NCBI GenBank assembly: GCA_965178525.1
Contig: CBCXVS010000204.1
Coordinates: 1-14,664, forward strand
Direction of reading: 5' to 3'
Length of the DNA: 14,664 bases
From: CBCXVS01 sp965178525
Lineage (GTDB): Bacteria > Tectomicrobia > Entotheonellia > Entotheonellales > Entotheonellaceae
In this document: positions 1 to 5,929 of the stretch, one piece after another
How the letters are laid out: every line of letters starts with the position of its first letter
Numbering within the stretch: position 1 is the stretch's first letter
Notes under the pieces: generated by a model
Told to the model about the DNA's origin: nothing
Databases searched by the model: none
What the model saw: the letters and a program-made list of their open reading frames with translations, nothing else
Position numbers and translations under genes: made by a program

Positions 1-6
1 CCTGTA

Positions 7-83
7 AATGGGCTTTTGAATTGGGCTAACCTGTTGATCTACTTAACCCTCCGCCTATTCTGCCAGGGGAACTTCGGTCTAGC
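7..83 (+). repeat. Left copy of 77-bp terminal inverted repeat
   Basis: This stretch is the reverse complement of bases 14588-14664, with 74 of 77 positions identical. The mismatches are at 12, 27 and 79. Similarity stops abruptly after the TAGC at 80-83, next to unrelated sequence on each side. Read in the frame that continues into uvrA at the other end, this copy has a TAA created by the change at base 27, so it is not coding in that frame here. It could be the terminus of an insertion sequence or another dispersed repeat. The family was not recognised and no transposase is visible. Confidence 0.85.
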
Positions 84-353
84 GTATCAGAATGTTAAAC
101 GTACTTTTTTCGAGCGTACTGAACCCCTGGACTGCATGGCGCCACAACGTTCGTCTCATGTATACGACTTCGTGACGCCATGCAGATGCGAGCGCCATGA
201 GAAATTTCCATGAAATCCTCATGAAATTCCCTGTTGGTAACGGATTCAGTTGATCGCATGCGCCAGTGTTGAACGCCGCCGCGAAGTGCGGGAGGCTAAC
301 GGTTTCACTCACCGACAACATCCTGTGCTTTGGAACTCTCTGAATCAGGAGAC
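84..353. other. Intergenic stretch without a convincing gene
   Basis: This lies between the left repeat and the end of the 90-residue gene. Short ORFs on both strands lack Shine-Dalgarno sites and protein-like composition. The one visible structure is three near-tandem units beginning CATGA at 196, 209 and 220, each followed by an A/T-rich then C-rich tail. No tRNA, hairpin terminator or promoter stood out. Confidence 0.6.
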
Positions 354-626
354 TTATGGCGCACCCCAGCCAACTTGGCCAGCAAGATTGCGATAGGCTT
401 TGACCTCGTCATCGCTCGGTCGACGCCTCACGAGATCGGCTGCAACGTCCAAAGGCTCCGCATGATAGAATAATAATTTCTCTTCTTCAGGCCACGTACC
501 AACCTCTTTGCTCAGACGATTGGCAGATTCTTGGCTTTCATGAAATACCGTATCCAAAGTCTTCTTCACGAGATTCCAATACCGGTCGGCATCATGATAA
601 TCATCGACGTTGTCAATCGTAGACAT
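354..626 (-). CDS. Small acidic protein paired with DUF3990 (candidate antitoxin)
   Basis: This 90-residue protein was not assigned to a known family. It is acidic at the N-terminus, probably mostly helical, and has no signal peptide or membrane segment. The ATG at 626 is preceded by a good AGGAG site 7 bases upstream, and that site overlaps the stop codon of the DUF3990 gene. The gap between the two genes is only 9 bases, so they are almost certainly co-transcribed. By position it is the likely partner, perhaps the neutralising antitoxin, of the DUF3990 protein. It does not look like DUF3791, a small family I recall next to other DUF3990 genes. An accessory or immunity role other than antitoxin is equally possible. 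The gene call is fairly sure; the function is inference from context. Confidence 0.7.
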   Translation of the reverse strand: MSTIDNVDDYHDADRYWNLVKKTLDTVFHESQESANRLSKEVGTWPEEEKLLFYHAEPLDVAADLVRRRPSDDEVKAYRNLAGQVGWGAP

Positions 627-635
627 ATAAGACTC

Positions 636-1196
636 CTATGGTAAGAGGGGATTGCCAGGAGTACCTTGTGCCATAATACTGGGAGCAGGCAGCATAAATA
701 GGCCACGAGGAGTATGAAAACTGATTTGATCACAATCTTTGATCACAAGTCTTTGTGGCCATAAGGAAACTGGGCCGAAAACGACATCATAGTTGTTGTG
801 CCCCATCAGGAGATGAAGGCCTCCCCCGCGGCAGTGGCGCACCAGAGCCCAGTAGTCCGTGTTGGAACTTTCAGTGACAAAGCACAAGGTTTGCAATGCA
901 GCCAATTGATTCCGATCCACACTGAAGCTGAGCACAGTGGCAAGCCAGGGAGATGGTGTGCGTAACCGTCGGCGGCAGCGGCTATTTGCCCAGCTTTTGG
1001 CTTGGTGCAGGCTTGTTGTCATGTAAAACCCTCGGCCAAAGTCTGTCAGCGCTCTACTATGGGCCAGATGAATACCATGCTGGTTTGGAAACACAGGGGT
1101 CAGGATACTGGCTGCCGCGATGTGATCACAACCGTGATAGAGAACCAGTGGGCCATTGGTCCAAGGCATACCAGAGAGAATCTCCTGATGTACCAT
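636..1196 (-). CDS. DUF3990 family protein, ADP-ribosyltransferase-like fold (candidate toxin)
   Basis: This 186-residue soluble protein shows the DUF3990 signature along its length. There is YHG at residues 20-22, DFGRGFYMTT at 52-61 followed by QA and WA, YDVVFGPV at 136-143, and QISFHT at 157-162. The YHG and GFY positions correspond to the NAD-binding His and Tyr of the ADP-ribosyltransferase fold. DUF3990 proteins are generally regarded as ART-like and are often found beside small partner genes, which fits a toxin role. The ATG at 1196 has only a weak ribosome site; Met10 is an alternative start. The gene begins 33 bases after the enolase-superfamily gene on the same strand, so transcription may run through both. 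It looks less GC-rich than that neighbour, which fits recent acquisition. Target and enzymatic activity are unknown. Confidence 0.8.
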   Translation of the reverse strand: MVHQEILSGMPWTNGPLVLYHGCDHIAAASILTPVFPNQHGIHLAHSRALTDFGRGFYMTTSLHQAKSWANSRCRRRLRTPSPWLATVLSFSVDRNQLAALQTLCFVTESSNTDYWALVRHCRGGGLHLLMGHNNYDVVFGPVSLWPQRLVIKDCDQISFHTPRGLFMLPAPSIMAQGTPGNPLLP

Positions 1197-1229
1197 ACAG
1201 ATTTCTAGTTTACATGCGGTCTCGCCTCT

Positions 1230-2402
1230 CTACCACTCATACTCCGGTCCCGGCAGATACCGGAACCGCTCCATCGCGTCCTTCCTCAGCGTAAATCCCA
1301 ATCCGGGTGTCTCGGGCGCATGCACCATGCCGTCGGGCCGGATATCGAACGGCTCCTCGAACAGCTCCCAGATCATCGGCATGTAGCCCTGGCTGACTTC
1401 GAGGATGTGACAGTTCGGAGACGCCATGGCCACGTGGATAGACGCGGCGAACAGCACGCCGCTGCCCCAGGCATGCGGGGCCAGCCGCACCTGACGCGTG
1501 GAGGTCAGGGCCGCAATACGCCGGATCTCCGTAAAACCTCCGGCTCGCGCCACATCCGGCTGCGCGATGTCAAGCGCGTCGTGCTCCATCAGATCGAGAA
1601 AATCGTGGCGGGTAAACTCGCGTTCGCCTGAGGCAATCGGGATCTTTGTGGCCTGCCGCACCTGTCCCTGACCCTGATGGTCATCCGGCGACACCGGCTC
1701 CTCAAACCAGGCGATGTCGTACGCTTCCAACTCCTTCGCGAGCCGTATCGCGGTGGATACATCGAGCGAGCCGTGCGCGTCGAGCATCAGCTCGACCTTC
1801 GGGCCGATGCCCCGGCGCGCGGCTTGCACCCGACGGATCGTCTTCTCGATGGAAAAACCGTCTTGGCCCACCACCCGCATCTTCACGGCGCTGAAGCCTT
1901 TGGCGGTATACCCCGCCATCTCCGCTTCGGCTTCATCGCCCGGCGCCCAGCCACCGGAGCCATAGGCTCTGACCTGATCTCGCATGGCGCCGAGGGCCTG
2001 GTACACCGGCACCCCGAGGGCTTTGGCTTTGACGTCCCACACCGCGATGTCAACGCCGGCAATCGCTTCCATGACCATGCCCCGGCGTCGGGATGGGTCA
2101 GGCTGCTGCCAGCCGTATTCCATCGACGGCCGTGCGCGCGAGCCGTTGTAGAGCTTCTCGTAGATGCGCTCGGAGAACATGGGATCTTCGCCTACAACTT
2201 CCGGCCCCAGCTCGTGCTCGACGACCGCCTGGATCACGCCAGGATTACCGAGCGCCGCGCCCATGCCCGTCAGCCCCACGTCGGTGTCGACGAAAATGAT
2301 GGCAGAATCCGACTTGACTTTGGTGCCAAGATCGGTCCGGTGCCGACGCTCCATGGGCACGGGGTCACTCATTGCCATGACACGGGCGCGCGTTATTTTC
2401 AT
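1230..2402 (-). CDS. Mandelate racemase/muconate lactonizing enzyme family protein (enolase superfamily)
   Basis: This 390-residue cytoplasmic enzyme has the capping domain plus TIM-barrel layout of the enolase superfamily, which abstracts a proton alpha to a carboxylate and stabilises an Mg-bound enolate. Metal ligands are visible as Asp208 (LMLDAHG), Glu234 (WFEEP) and Glu260 (SGERE). Asp283 in QPDV and His310 in APHAWG form the Asp-His general-base dyad of the mandelate racemase subgroup. The second-strand base motif is Lys174-Met-Arg176 rather than the usual KxK. The start at 2402 is chosen because a GGAGG site lies about 9 bases upstream and the MKITRARV opening is typical of the family. 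The frame stays open further upstream to 2564, but that part looks non-coding. The substrate is probably a sugar acid or hydroxy acid, but it cannot be named from sequence. Confidence 0.93.
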   Translation of the reverse strand: MKITRARVMAMSDPVPMERRHRTDLGTKVKSDSAIIFVDTDVGLTGMGAALGNPGVIQAVVEHELGPEVVGEDPMFSERIYEKLYNGSRARPSMEYGWQQPDPSRRRGMVMEAIAGVDIAVWDVKAKALGVPVYQALGAMRDQVRAYGSGGWAPGDEAEAEMAGYTAKGFSAVKMRVVGQDGFSIEKTIRRVQAARRGIGPKVELMLDAHGSLDVSTAIRLAKELEAYDIAWFEEPVSPDDHQGQGQVRQATKIPIASGEREFTRHDFLDLMEHDALDIAQPDVARAGGFTEIRRIAALTSTRQVRLAPHAWGSGVLFAASIHVAMASPNCHILEVSQGYMPMIWELFEEPFDIRPDGMVHAPETPGLGFTLRKDAMERFRYLPGPEYEW

Positions 2403-2557
2403 AAAAGTACCCTCCGGCGCATGTCCCATGCACCCGTCAAAACACTGGACGTTGACCCTGTCAAGGATGTGACACGGAGTCTGCACAATCATGTACAATG
2501 GCCTAGTTGCACACCAGTTGTCAATTGGGAAATCAACGTGGGAATGAGGAACAAAGA
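2403..2557. promoter_or_regulatory. Divergent intergenic region with promoter-like elements
   Basis: This spacer separates the leftward enolase-superfamily gene from a rightward small ORF. It holds a TTGAC-N3-GTCAA inverted repeat at 2452-2464, a TTGACA hexamer reading leftward at 2519-2524, and a TACAAT at 2494-2499 with GTGACA 19 bases ahead of it reading rightward. These are plausible but weak sigma-70 elements. The inverted repeat could be an operator for a local regulator that is not in the window. Confidence 0.3.
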
Positions 2558-2794
2558 ATGGCACGAAAACCTAAAGCGGATGCACCGGAGGTCGAAGATA
2601 TGCAGCGCCGAGCCGATGCCTTTGCCCGGCGTGCATACGCGGATGTATTCGTGCGCTTCGAACCACTCCGGACGCGGCCGTCCAACATCGACGCGTCGAG
2701 CGAAACATCCGACGTATCCGAGTCAGATGCGGAAACGCCTCACCACGACCGCACCGGGCCGGTATCGACATGCAGGAAATTCCCGCGGGGATAG
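2558..2794 (+). CDS. Hypothetical 78-residue protein
   Basis: This small ORF starts with ATG at 2558, preceded by a TGAGGA ribosome site 7 bases away. It encodes a basic, helical-looking N-terminal half (MARKPKADAPEVEDM onward) and a Ser/Asp/Thr-rich polar tail. There is no signal peptide, membrane segment or recognised domain. It fills an otherwise empty 337-base gap. Its last 55 bases overlap the 3' end of the oppositely oriented DUF882 gene, so the C-terminal portion is partly antisense to a conserved coding region. That makes the tail, or the whole gene, doubtful. The ribosome site is the main support. Confidence 0.4.
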   Translation: MARKPKADAPEVEDMQRRADAFARRAYADVFVRFEPLRTRPSNIDASSETSDVSESDAETPHHDRTGPVSTCRKFPRG

Positions 2795-3321
2795 TACCCG
2801 ACGCCTCCCTGGCGCAAGGCCAGTGCGGCGCGGCGGACCGTGGACAGCCGCTGACCCGGTAGATAGATGTCAACCGCTTTGCCATAGATATGCTGGCTAT
2901 TCTTGGAGACGCCTTTGCGACGCTGACGCAGACGCGCGTTGGTAGCCGGAGATCGGTAGGCAGACATGATATGGAAGGGATGGCACGCCTGCACTTTCTA
3001 GGCCAATGCATACAAAAGGTCAAACAATTGCCGATCCATGACCACGGCTTCGTGAGCGTGATGGTCTCGCAACACATAATCGAGTTGGTTGAGCGCTTCG
3101 GGGACGTAGTGTCCATCTACCCAATAGACGGTATCGAGGTGTTCTCCGGTGTGGGCATTGTACACATGCAGGGATCGTTCGAGAGTCTTGGACGGCCGGT
3201 TCTGCGCCGGGGCCAGGCCTGGTGTCAGCCCCGTACCGAGGGCCAGCATACCCAGCGTGAGAAAGTGTCGGCGGCTCCGTGGCGTCGCGGTGAGTCCAGT
3301 CCCGTGTACGTCGGTCGGCAT
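2740..3321 (-). pseudogene. DUF882/peptidase M15-type exported protein interrupted by an amber codon
   Basis: The frame encodes a 193-codon YcbK-like protein, intact except for a TAG at codon 108 (2998-3000). Related proteins are periplasmic zinc peptidases or carboxypeptidases acting on peptidoglycan peptides. Residues 16-40 form a twin-arginine signal (SRRHFLTLG). The N-terminal part has YNAHTGE and YWVDGHY. After the stop the same frame continues with SAYRSPATN (120-128), SQHIYGKAVD with His144 and Asp151, and LHVDTG with His184, which are the zinc-ligand positions. Where the stop falls, relatives usually have Gln or another polar residue, so CAG to TAG is the simplest change. The start at 3321 has a GGGAG site 8 bases upstream. 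No ribosome site precedes a restart after the TAG. It could be a recent pseudogene, a readthrough gene or a sequencing error. Confidence 0.8.
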
Positions 3322-3392
3322 GATGGCGTCTCCCTATCCGTGCTCGTTCAGATCTGGTTCGGTACGCTGCACAGTCCCCCCCTATTTATTAG

Positions 3393-3410
3393 AGCAAATT
3401 CTGTGCCAAA
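3393..3410 (-). promoter_or_regulatory. Sigma-54 (RpoN) promoter candidate
   Basis: Reading leftward, the sequence is TTTGGCAC, five bases, then TTGCTC. This matches the -24/-12 consensus (TTGGCACG-N4-TTGCW) at all core bases with exact spacing, except A for the G after CAC. Transcription would start near 3382, about 60 bases before the DUF882 gene, whose start codon is the next one downstream on that strand. No other promoter-like pair was clear in this spacer. Confidence 0.55.
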
Positions 3411-3526
3411 GGGGGAGCACAGGAAGCGACTGCGGCCCCGGCACGGCCCATACTCCTAAGGCCATGCGATCGGTTGCCAGATCGACACGATCAACACGAC
3501 ACTGCACGGGAGTCGTCACGCTCAAA

Positions 3527-3541
3527 CATGTCTCACACATG
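3527..3541. promoter_or_regulatory. Inverted repeat, possible activator site upstream of the sigma-54 promoter
   Basis: CATGT and ACATG arms are separated by five bases, giving a perfect 15-base dyad. It lies about 120-130 bases upstream of the sigma-54 element, the distance usual for enhancer-binding proteins. It does not follow the NifA (TGT-N10-ACA) spacing. It lies just beyond the end of the 134-residue gene and is not followed by a T-run, so it is unlikely to be a terminator. Confidence 0.25.
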
Positions 3542-3569
3542 AAACCGGCGTGTGAAGGCCCGTAACACG

Positions 3570-3974
3570 TTACCCGCTGCCATTGCACTGCGGGCCCAAT
3601 GGCCCGCACTCGGATACATCCGGTAGGTCGTCTATCCGATCTAGCCCCGCTACCATCTCATGTAACTTTTCCCGGAGGGATGTGTGCGCCTCATCCGGGC
3701 GGGTTTGGCGCCATTCCTCGACCATCAGGCGGATTCGCTGTGCCACATGCGTGATAAATCGCTGGATCATGGCCTGATTCTCTGGGGTATCCCAATTCTC
3801 CAGCGCTTCGGTATCGGCAGAGACATCTTTGGCCAAGTAGCCTTTCGCATGCAGCAGAAACGTGTGCAAAAACGCGATATCAGGCGATGGTGCCGCCGCC
3901 TCTTCCAAAATGGCGAGACAGCGCTCCAGGTGGACGATCATCCGACCCAGAGTTTCCGGGCTCTCATCGGGCAT
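3570..3974 (-). CDS. Hypothetical helical protein, 134 residues
   Basis: No family was recognised. The predicted protein is acidic, strongly helical and soluble: residues about 5-25 (LGRMIVHLERCLAILEE), 34-50 and 68-92 (MIQRFITHVAQRIRLMVEEW) look amphipathic. A Cys/Pro/Gly-rich tail (CGPLGPQC) closes it. The start at 3974 is preferred because AAGGAA lies about 7 bases upstream. The frame remains open back to 4058, but the added stretch is Gly/Pro-rich and lacks a ribosome site. It stands alone: 165 bases separate it from the end of the copper-module genes upstream, and the next gene downstream has its own promoter match. It may be a small protein-interaction factor, but no function can be claimed. 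Confidence 0.65.
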   Translation of the reverse strand: MPDESPETLGRMIVHLERCLAILEEAAAPSPDIAFLHTFLLHAKGYLAKDVSADTEALENWDTPENQAMIQRFITHVAQRIRLMVEEWRQTRPDEAHTSLREKLHEMVAGLDRIDDLPDVSECGPLGPQCNGSG

Positions 3975-4139
3975 AGACGTTCCTTCAATGGCTTCAGATA
4001 GGGAACAGGTGGCAGGACCACCCGGCCCCCTCGTCGCAAACGAGACGCAGCCTACCACGGCTGCCTGTATGGGATCAATGCTAGAAATGCTTGACTATAG
4101 GAGATGCGGCCGGCGCGTGGTGGACGGGCTGGTCAGATG

Positions 4140-4766
4140 TCAGGCAGGCGGGGGCTGCTCGCCTCGCCAAGCGGGTATAAAACGCTGCTGCAAGGTGAGG
4201 ATGAAACCGACCCACGTTACCGTAAAAGCCGCGAGTACCGTCAGATTTCCGGTCAGGGTCGCCCAGTCGCCAAACAGCGCACTGGCGCTGACGGTGCGCC
4301 GAAATGTGCCGCGGAAAGGCGCCTCAGCCGTCGTGGAGATGGCCGTGAGCACGTACTCACCCACCTGCTCGAAAACCAAGACTGTTTCATAATAGGCCGT
4401 CACCCCGGTGGCCTCGGGCAGGGGAACTCTCTGTTTCGTCCCATCCGGCGCTTGCACCAGAAGTTGTATAGAGAGTCCGCCAACGTATTGGCCAGTTGCG
4501 ACCGCCTGGATCTCGAACACCAGCCGCGTTCGGCCGCCTCGCACCGGCTGCCGGGGATAGGCCAGAAACTTGATGCGGTGGCCCTGATCCATACGCTCTT
4601 CTTGCCATTGGTCAACGTTAAGCGCCCATTCCACCAGGTCGCCTTCGATGCCGATGCCACCATGATGCGCGTGCACATCTCGCGCTGCGCTCAGCGTCAA
4701 CGCGCAAACGATGGCGTAGGTCAGAGACAGGGTGCAAGGGAAAATCGTGCTGACTAGCATCATCAC
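4140..4766 (-). CDS. Membrane-anchored extracytoplasmic protein with N-terminal His pair (third gene of copper-type module)
   Basis: The 208-residue protein has a signal peptide (about 1-33, ending ARDVHA) followed directly by HHGG. The predicted mature N-terminus is therefore His-His, a common copper-binding arrangement. A beta-rich, immunoglobulin-like domain fills about 60-160, then comes one transmembrane helix at about 173-193 and a short Arg-containing cytoplasmic tail. This resembles YtkA/FixH/CopC-like anchored beta-sandwich proteins, but I could not assign a family. The GTG start at 4766 overlaps the TGA of the upstream CopD-like gene (GTGA), so translation is coupled; two following ATG codons are alternative starts. 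Context suggests metal handling on the outer face of the inner membrane. Confidence 0.75.
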   Translation of the reverse strand: MMMLVSTIFPCTLSLTYAIVCALTLSAARDVHAHHGGIGIEGDLVEWALNVDQWQEERMDQGHRIKFLAYPRQPVRGGRTRLVFEIQAVATGQYVGGLSIQLLVQAPDGTKQRVPLPEATGVTAYYETVLVFEQVGEYVLTAISTTAEAPFRGTFRRTVSASALFGDWATLTGNLTVLAAFTVTWVGFILTLQQRFIPAWRGEQPPPA

Positions 4767-5233
4767 AACCGAGAAAATCGCAGCGTTTCACCCAACGCGA
4801 CGACGATGAGGATCAGTAACAAATTGAACCGCGCCCGCATTTTGACGTGCTCCCAGGCCACGGCCATGTCACGGCCTGCCGCCCTGACCACCGGTAAATA
4901 ACGCCGCTCGATGACCATGCCATTGCCGACGATAACCATATATAACAGGAGCTTACTCAGCAATATCCAGCCGTATAGATCCGGCAGAAAAATCAGCCCT
5001 GGCTCTCGCCACAATATGAGCTTGAGCAGCCCACTGCCAAACAAGAGCAACACCCCAAGCCCAAAGCCATTGGCCAACACGGGCAACTCCAGCGCAAGAA
5101 ATCGCTCACCGGCGCGGTGTTGCCGGCGTTCGGCAACGGCAGTGAGGACCCCAAACCAGAGATGCCCGCCGACGAAGAGGAACATCCCAATGAGATGGAT
5201 CAACGTACTCAGATAGTCCAGAACGTGGGTCAT
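4763..5233 (-). CDS. CopD-like four-helix integral membrane protein
   Basis: This 156-residue protein has four hydrophobic segments at about 6-28, 49-70, 80-103 and 133-152. Histidines in the first helix (IHLIGMFLFVGGHLW, His13 and His24) recall the heme or copper ligands of CopD/DUF-type membrane proteins. It is about half the length of classical eight-helix CopD. The ATG overlaps the upstream stop codon (ATGA at 5230-5233) and its own stop overlaps the next start, so it is the middle gene of a tightly coupled trio. The usual role in such clusters is copper movement across or within the cytoplasmic membrane. Assignment to CopD proper is by layout and neighbours, not by a diagnostic motif. 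Confidence 0.65.
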   Translation of the reverse strand: MTHVLDYLSTLIHLIGMFLFVGGHLWFGVLTAVAERRQHRAGERFLALELPVLANGFGLGVLLLFGSGLLKLILWREPGLIFLPDLYGWILLSKLLLYMVIVGNGMVIERRYLPVVRAAGRDMAVAWEHVKMRARFNLLLILIVVALGETLRFSRL

Positions 5234-5829
5234 GGCTCCTGGTCTCTCACCGGCTGCCGGCCGGGCCGGAGGATACCGATCACCGTGATCAGAATGAGGG
5301 TGATCGACAGGCCGAGAGCCATGAGACTGACGGTGGTGGCGACCTGCGCGGCACGCCAGGCATCCTCATCCCGCTGCCCGCTCGCCCGCTCCAGCGCCAC
5401 AATCTGGGTCTGGGCCGTCCACGCCGCCGGTTCGCTTTCCTGGTAATATTGTGTCGTCTCCCAGCGATACATACCCGGCTGGCCCGGGTTACGCGCCAAA
5501 AATTTCAGTTCGGCAAACGTCTGCGGTGGAATCGACCCGCCACGCCAAGTCATTTGGCGAATAAAGCCACGCGCATCGCGCTCCGTATCAATCTGCCATA
5601 CGTGGCTATGCTCGACCATCTCGATTTCGAATGCCGGCGGCACCACGACATGAATTTTCACCGTGGGCACGGGTGTCTCCGTGGGAACACGCAGCGTATA
5701 CGTTTCCCACCGCTTGGCCACACTCTGCCGCGGCTCCACATCGATGTGGCCCCATGCAGATGTGGCCAGACTACAGAGCAACGTGCCCACGAGCAGACTT
5801 ATATTTCTGAACACGATCAGCTGCATCAT
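5230..5829 (-). CDS. YcnI-like (DUF1775) exported, membrane-tethered protein
   Basis: The 199-residue product has a signal peptide at 1-27 (cleavage after SAWG). His28 then becomes the mature N-terminus, as in YcnI proteins that bind Cu(II) through an N-terminal histidine. The DUF1775 hallmarks follow: VEPRQS, LRVPTETPVPTVKI at 46-59, and GGSIPPQTFAELKF at 97-110. A single transmembrane helix lies at about 163-187. YcnI homologues usually neighbour CopD-type and other copper genes, and that holds here. ATG at 5829 is followed at once by a second ATG at 5826; the GGAG site is better spaced for the latter. It is first in the trio and probably carries the operon promoter in the 100-base spacer after the crotonase gene. 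Confidence 0.82.
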   Translation of the reverse strand: MMQLIVFRNISLLVGTLLCSLATSAWGHIDVEPRQSVAKRWETYTLRVPTETPVPTVKIHVVVPPAFEIEMVEHSHVWQIDTERDARGFIRQMTWRGGSIPPQTFAELKFLARNPGQPGMYRWETTQYYQESEPAAWTAQTQIVALERASGQRDEDAWRAAQVATTVSLMALGLSITLILITVIGILRPGRQPVRDQEP

Positions 5830-5929
5830 GTCTCCGGCGTTTATCCTCTTTGCCCGGTTCGGTTCCGGTCCGCTCTGTCACTGGCATGGTACTACACACG
5901 GATGCAGAGCAAAATGCGAATAACCTTGA

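Noticed and set aside
7..83. Terminal inverted repeat interpreted as proof of a linear phage or plasmid
   Set aside because: The right copy interrupts a chromosomal-type uvrA frame, and no replication, capsid or plasmid genes are present. A dispersed repeat or assembly break explains it better.
79..321. Open frames on both strands next to the left repeat
   Set aside because: They cross the repeat boundary or lack ribosome sites, and their products show no protein-like pattern or known motif.
1677..2945. Long rightward open frame of 422 codons antisense to the enolase-superfamily gene
   Set aside because: It mirrors the GC-rich codon pattern of the real leftward gene, is rich in His, Arg and Pro, has no ribosome site, and runs on into unrelated sequence.
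2998..3000. Recoding of the peptidase stop as selenocysteine
   Set aside because: The codon is TAG, not TGA; no SECIS-like hairpin was seen, and the family position is normally an ordinary polar residue.
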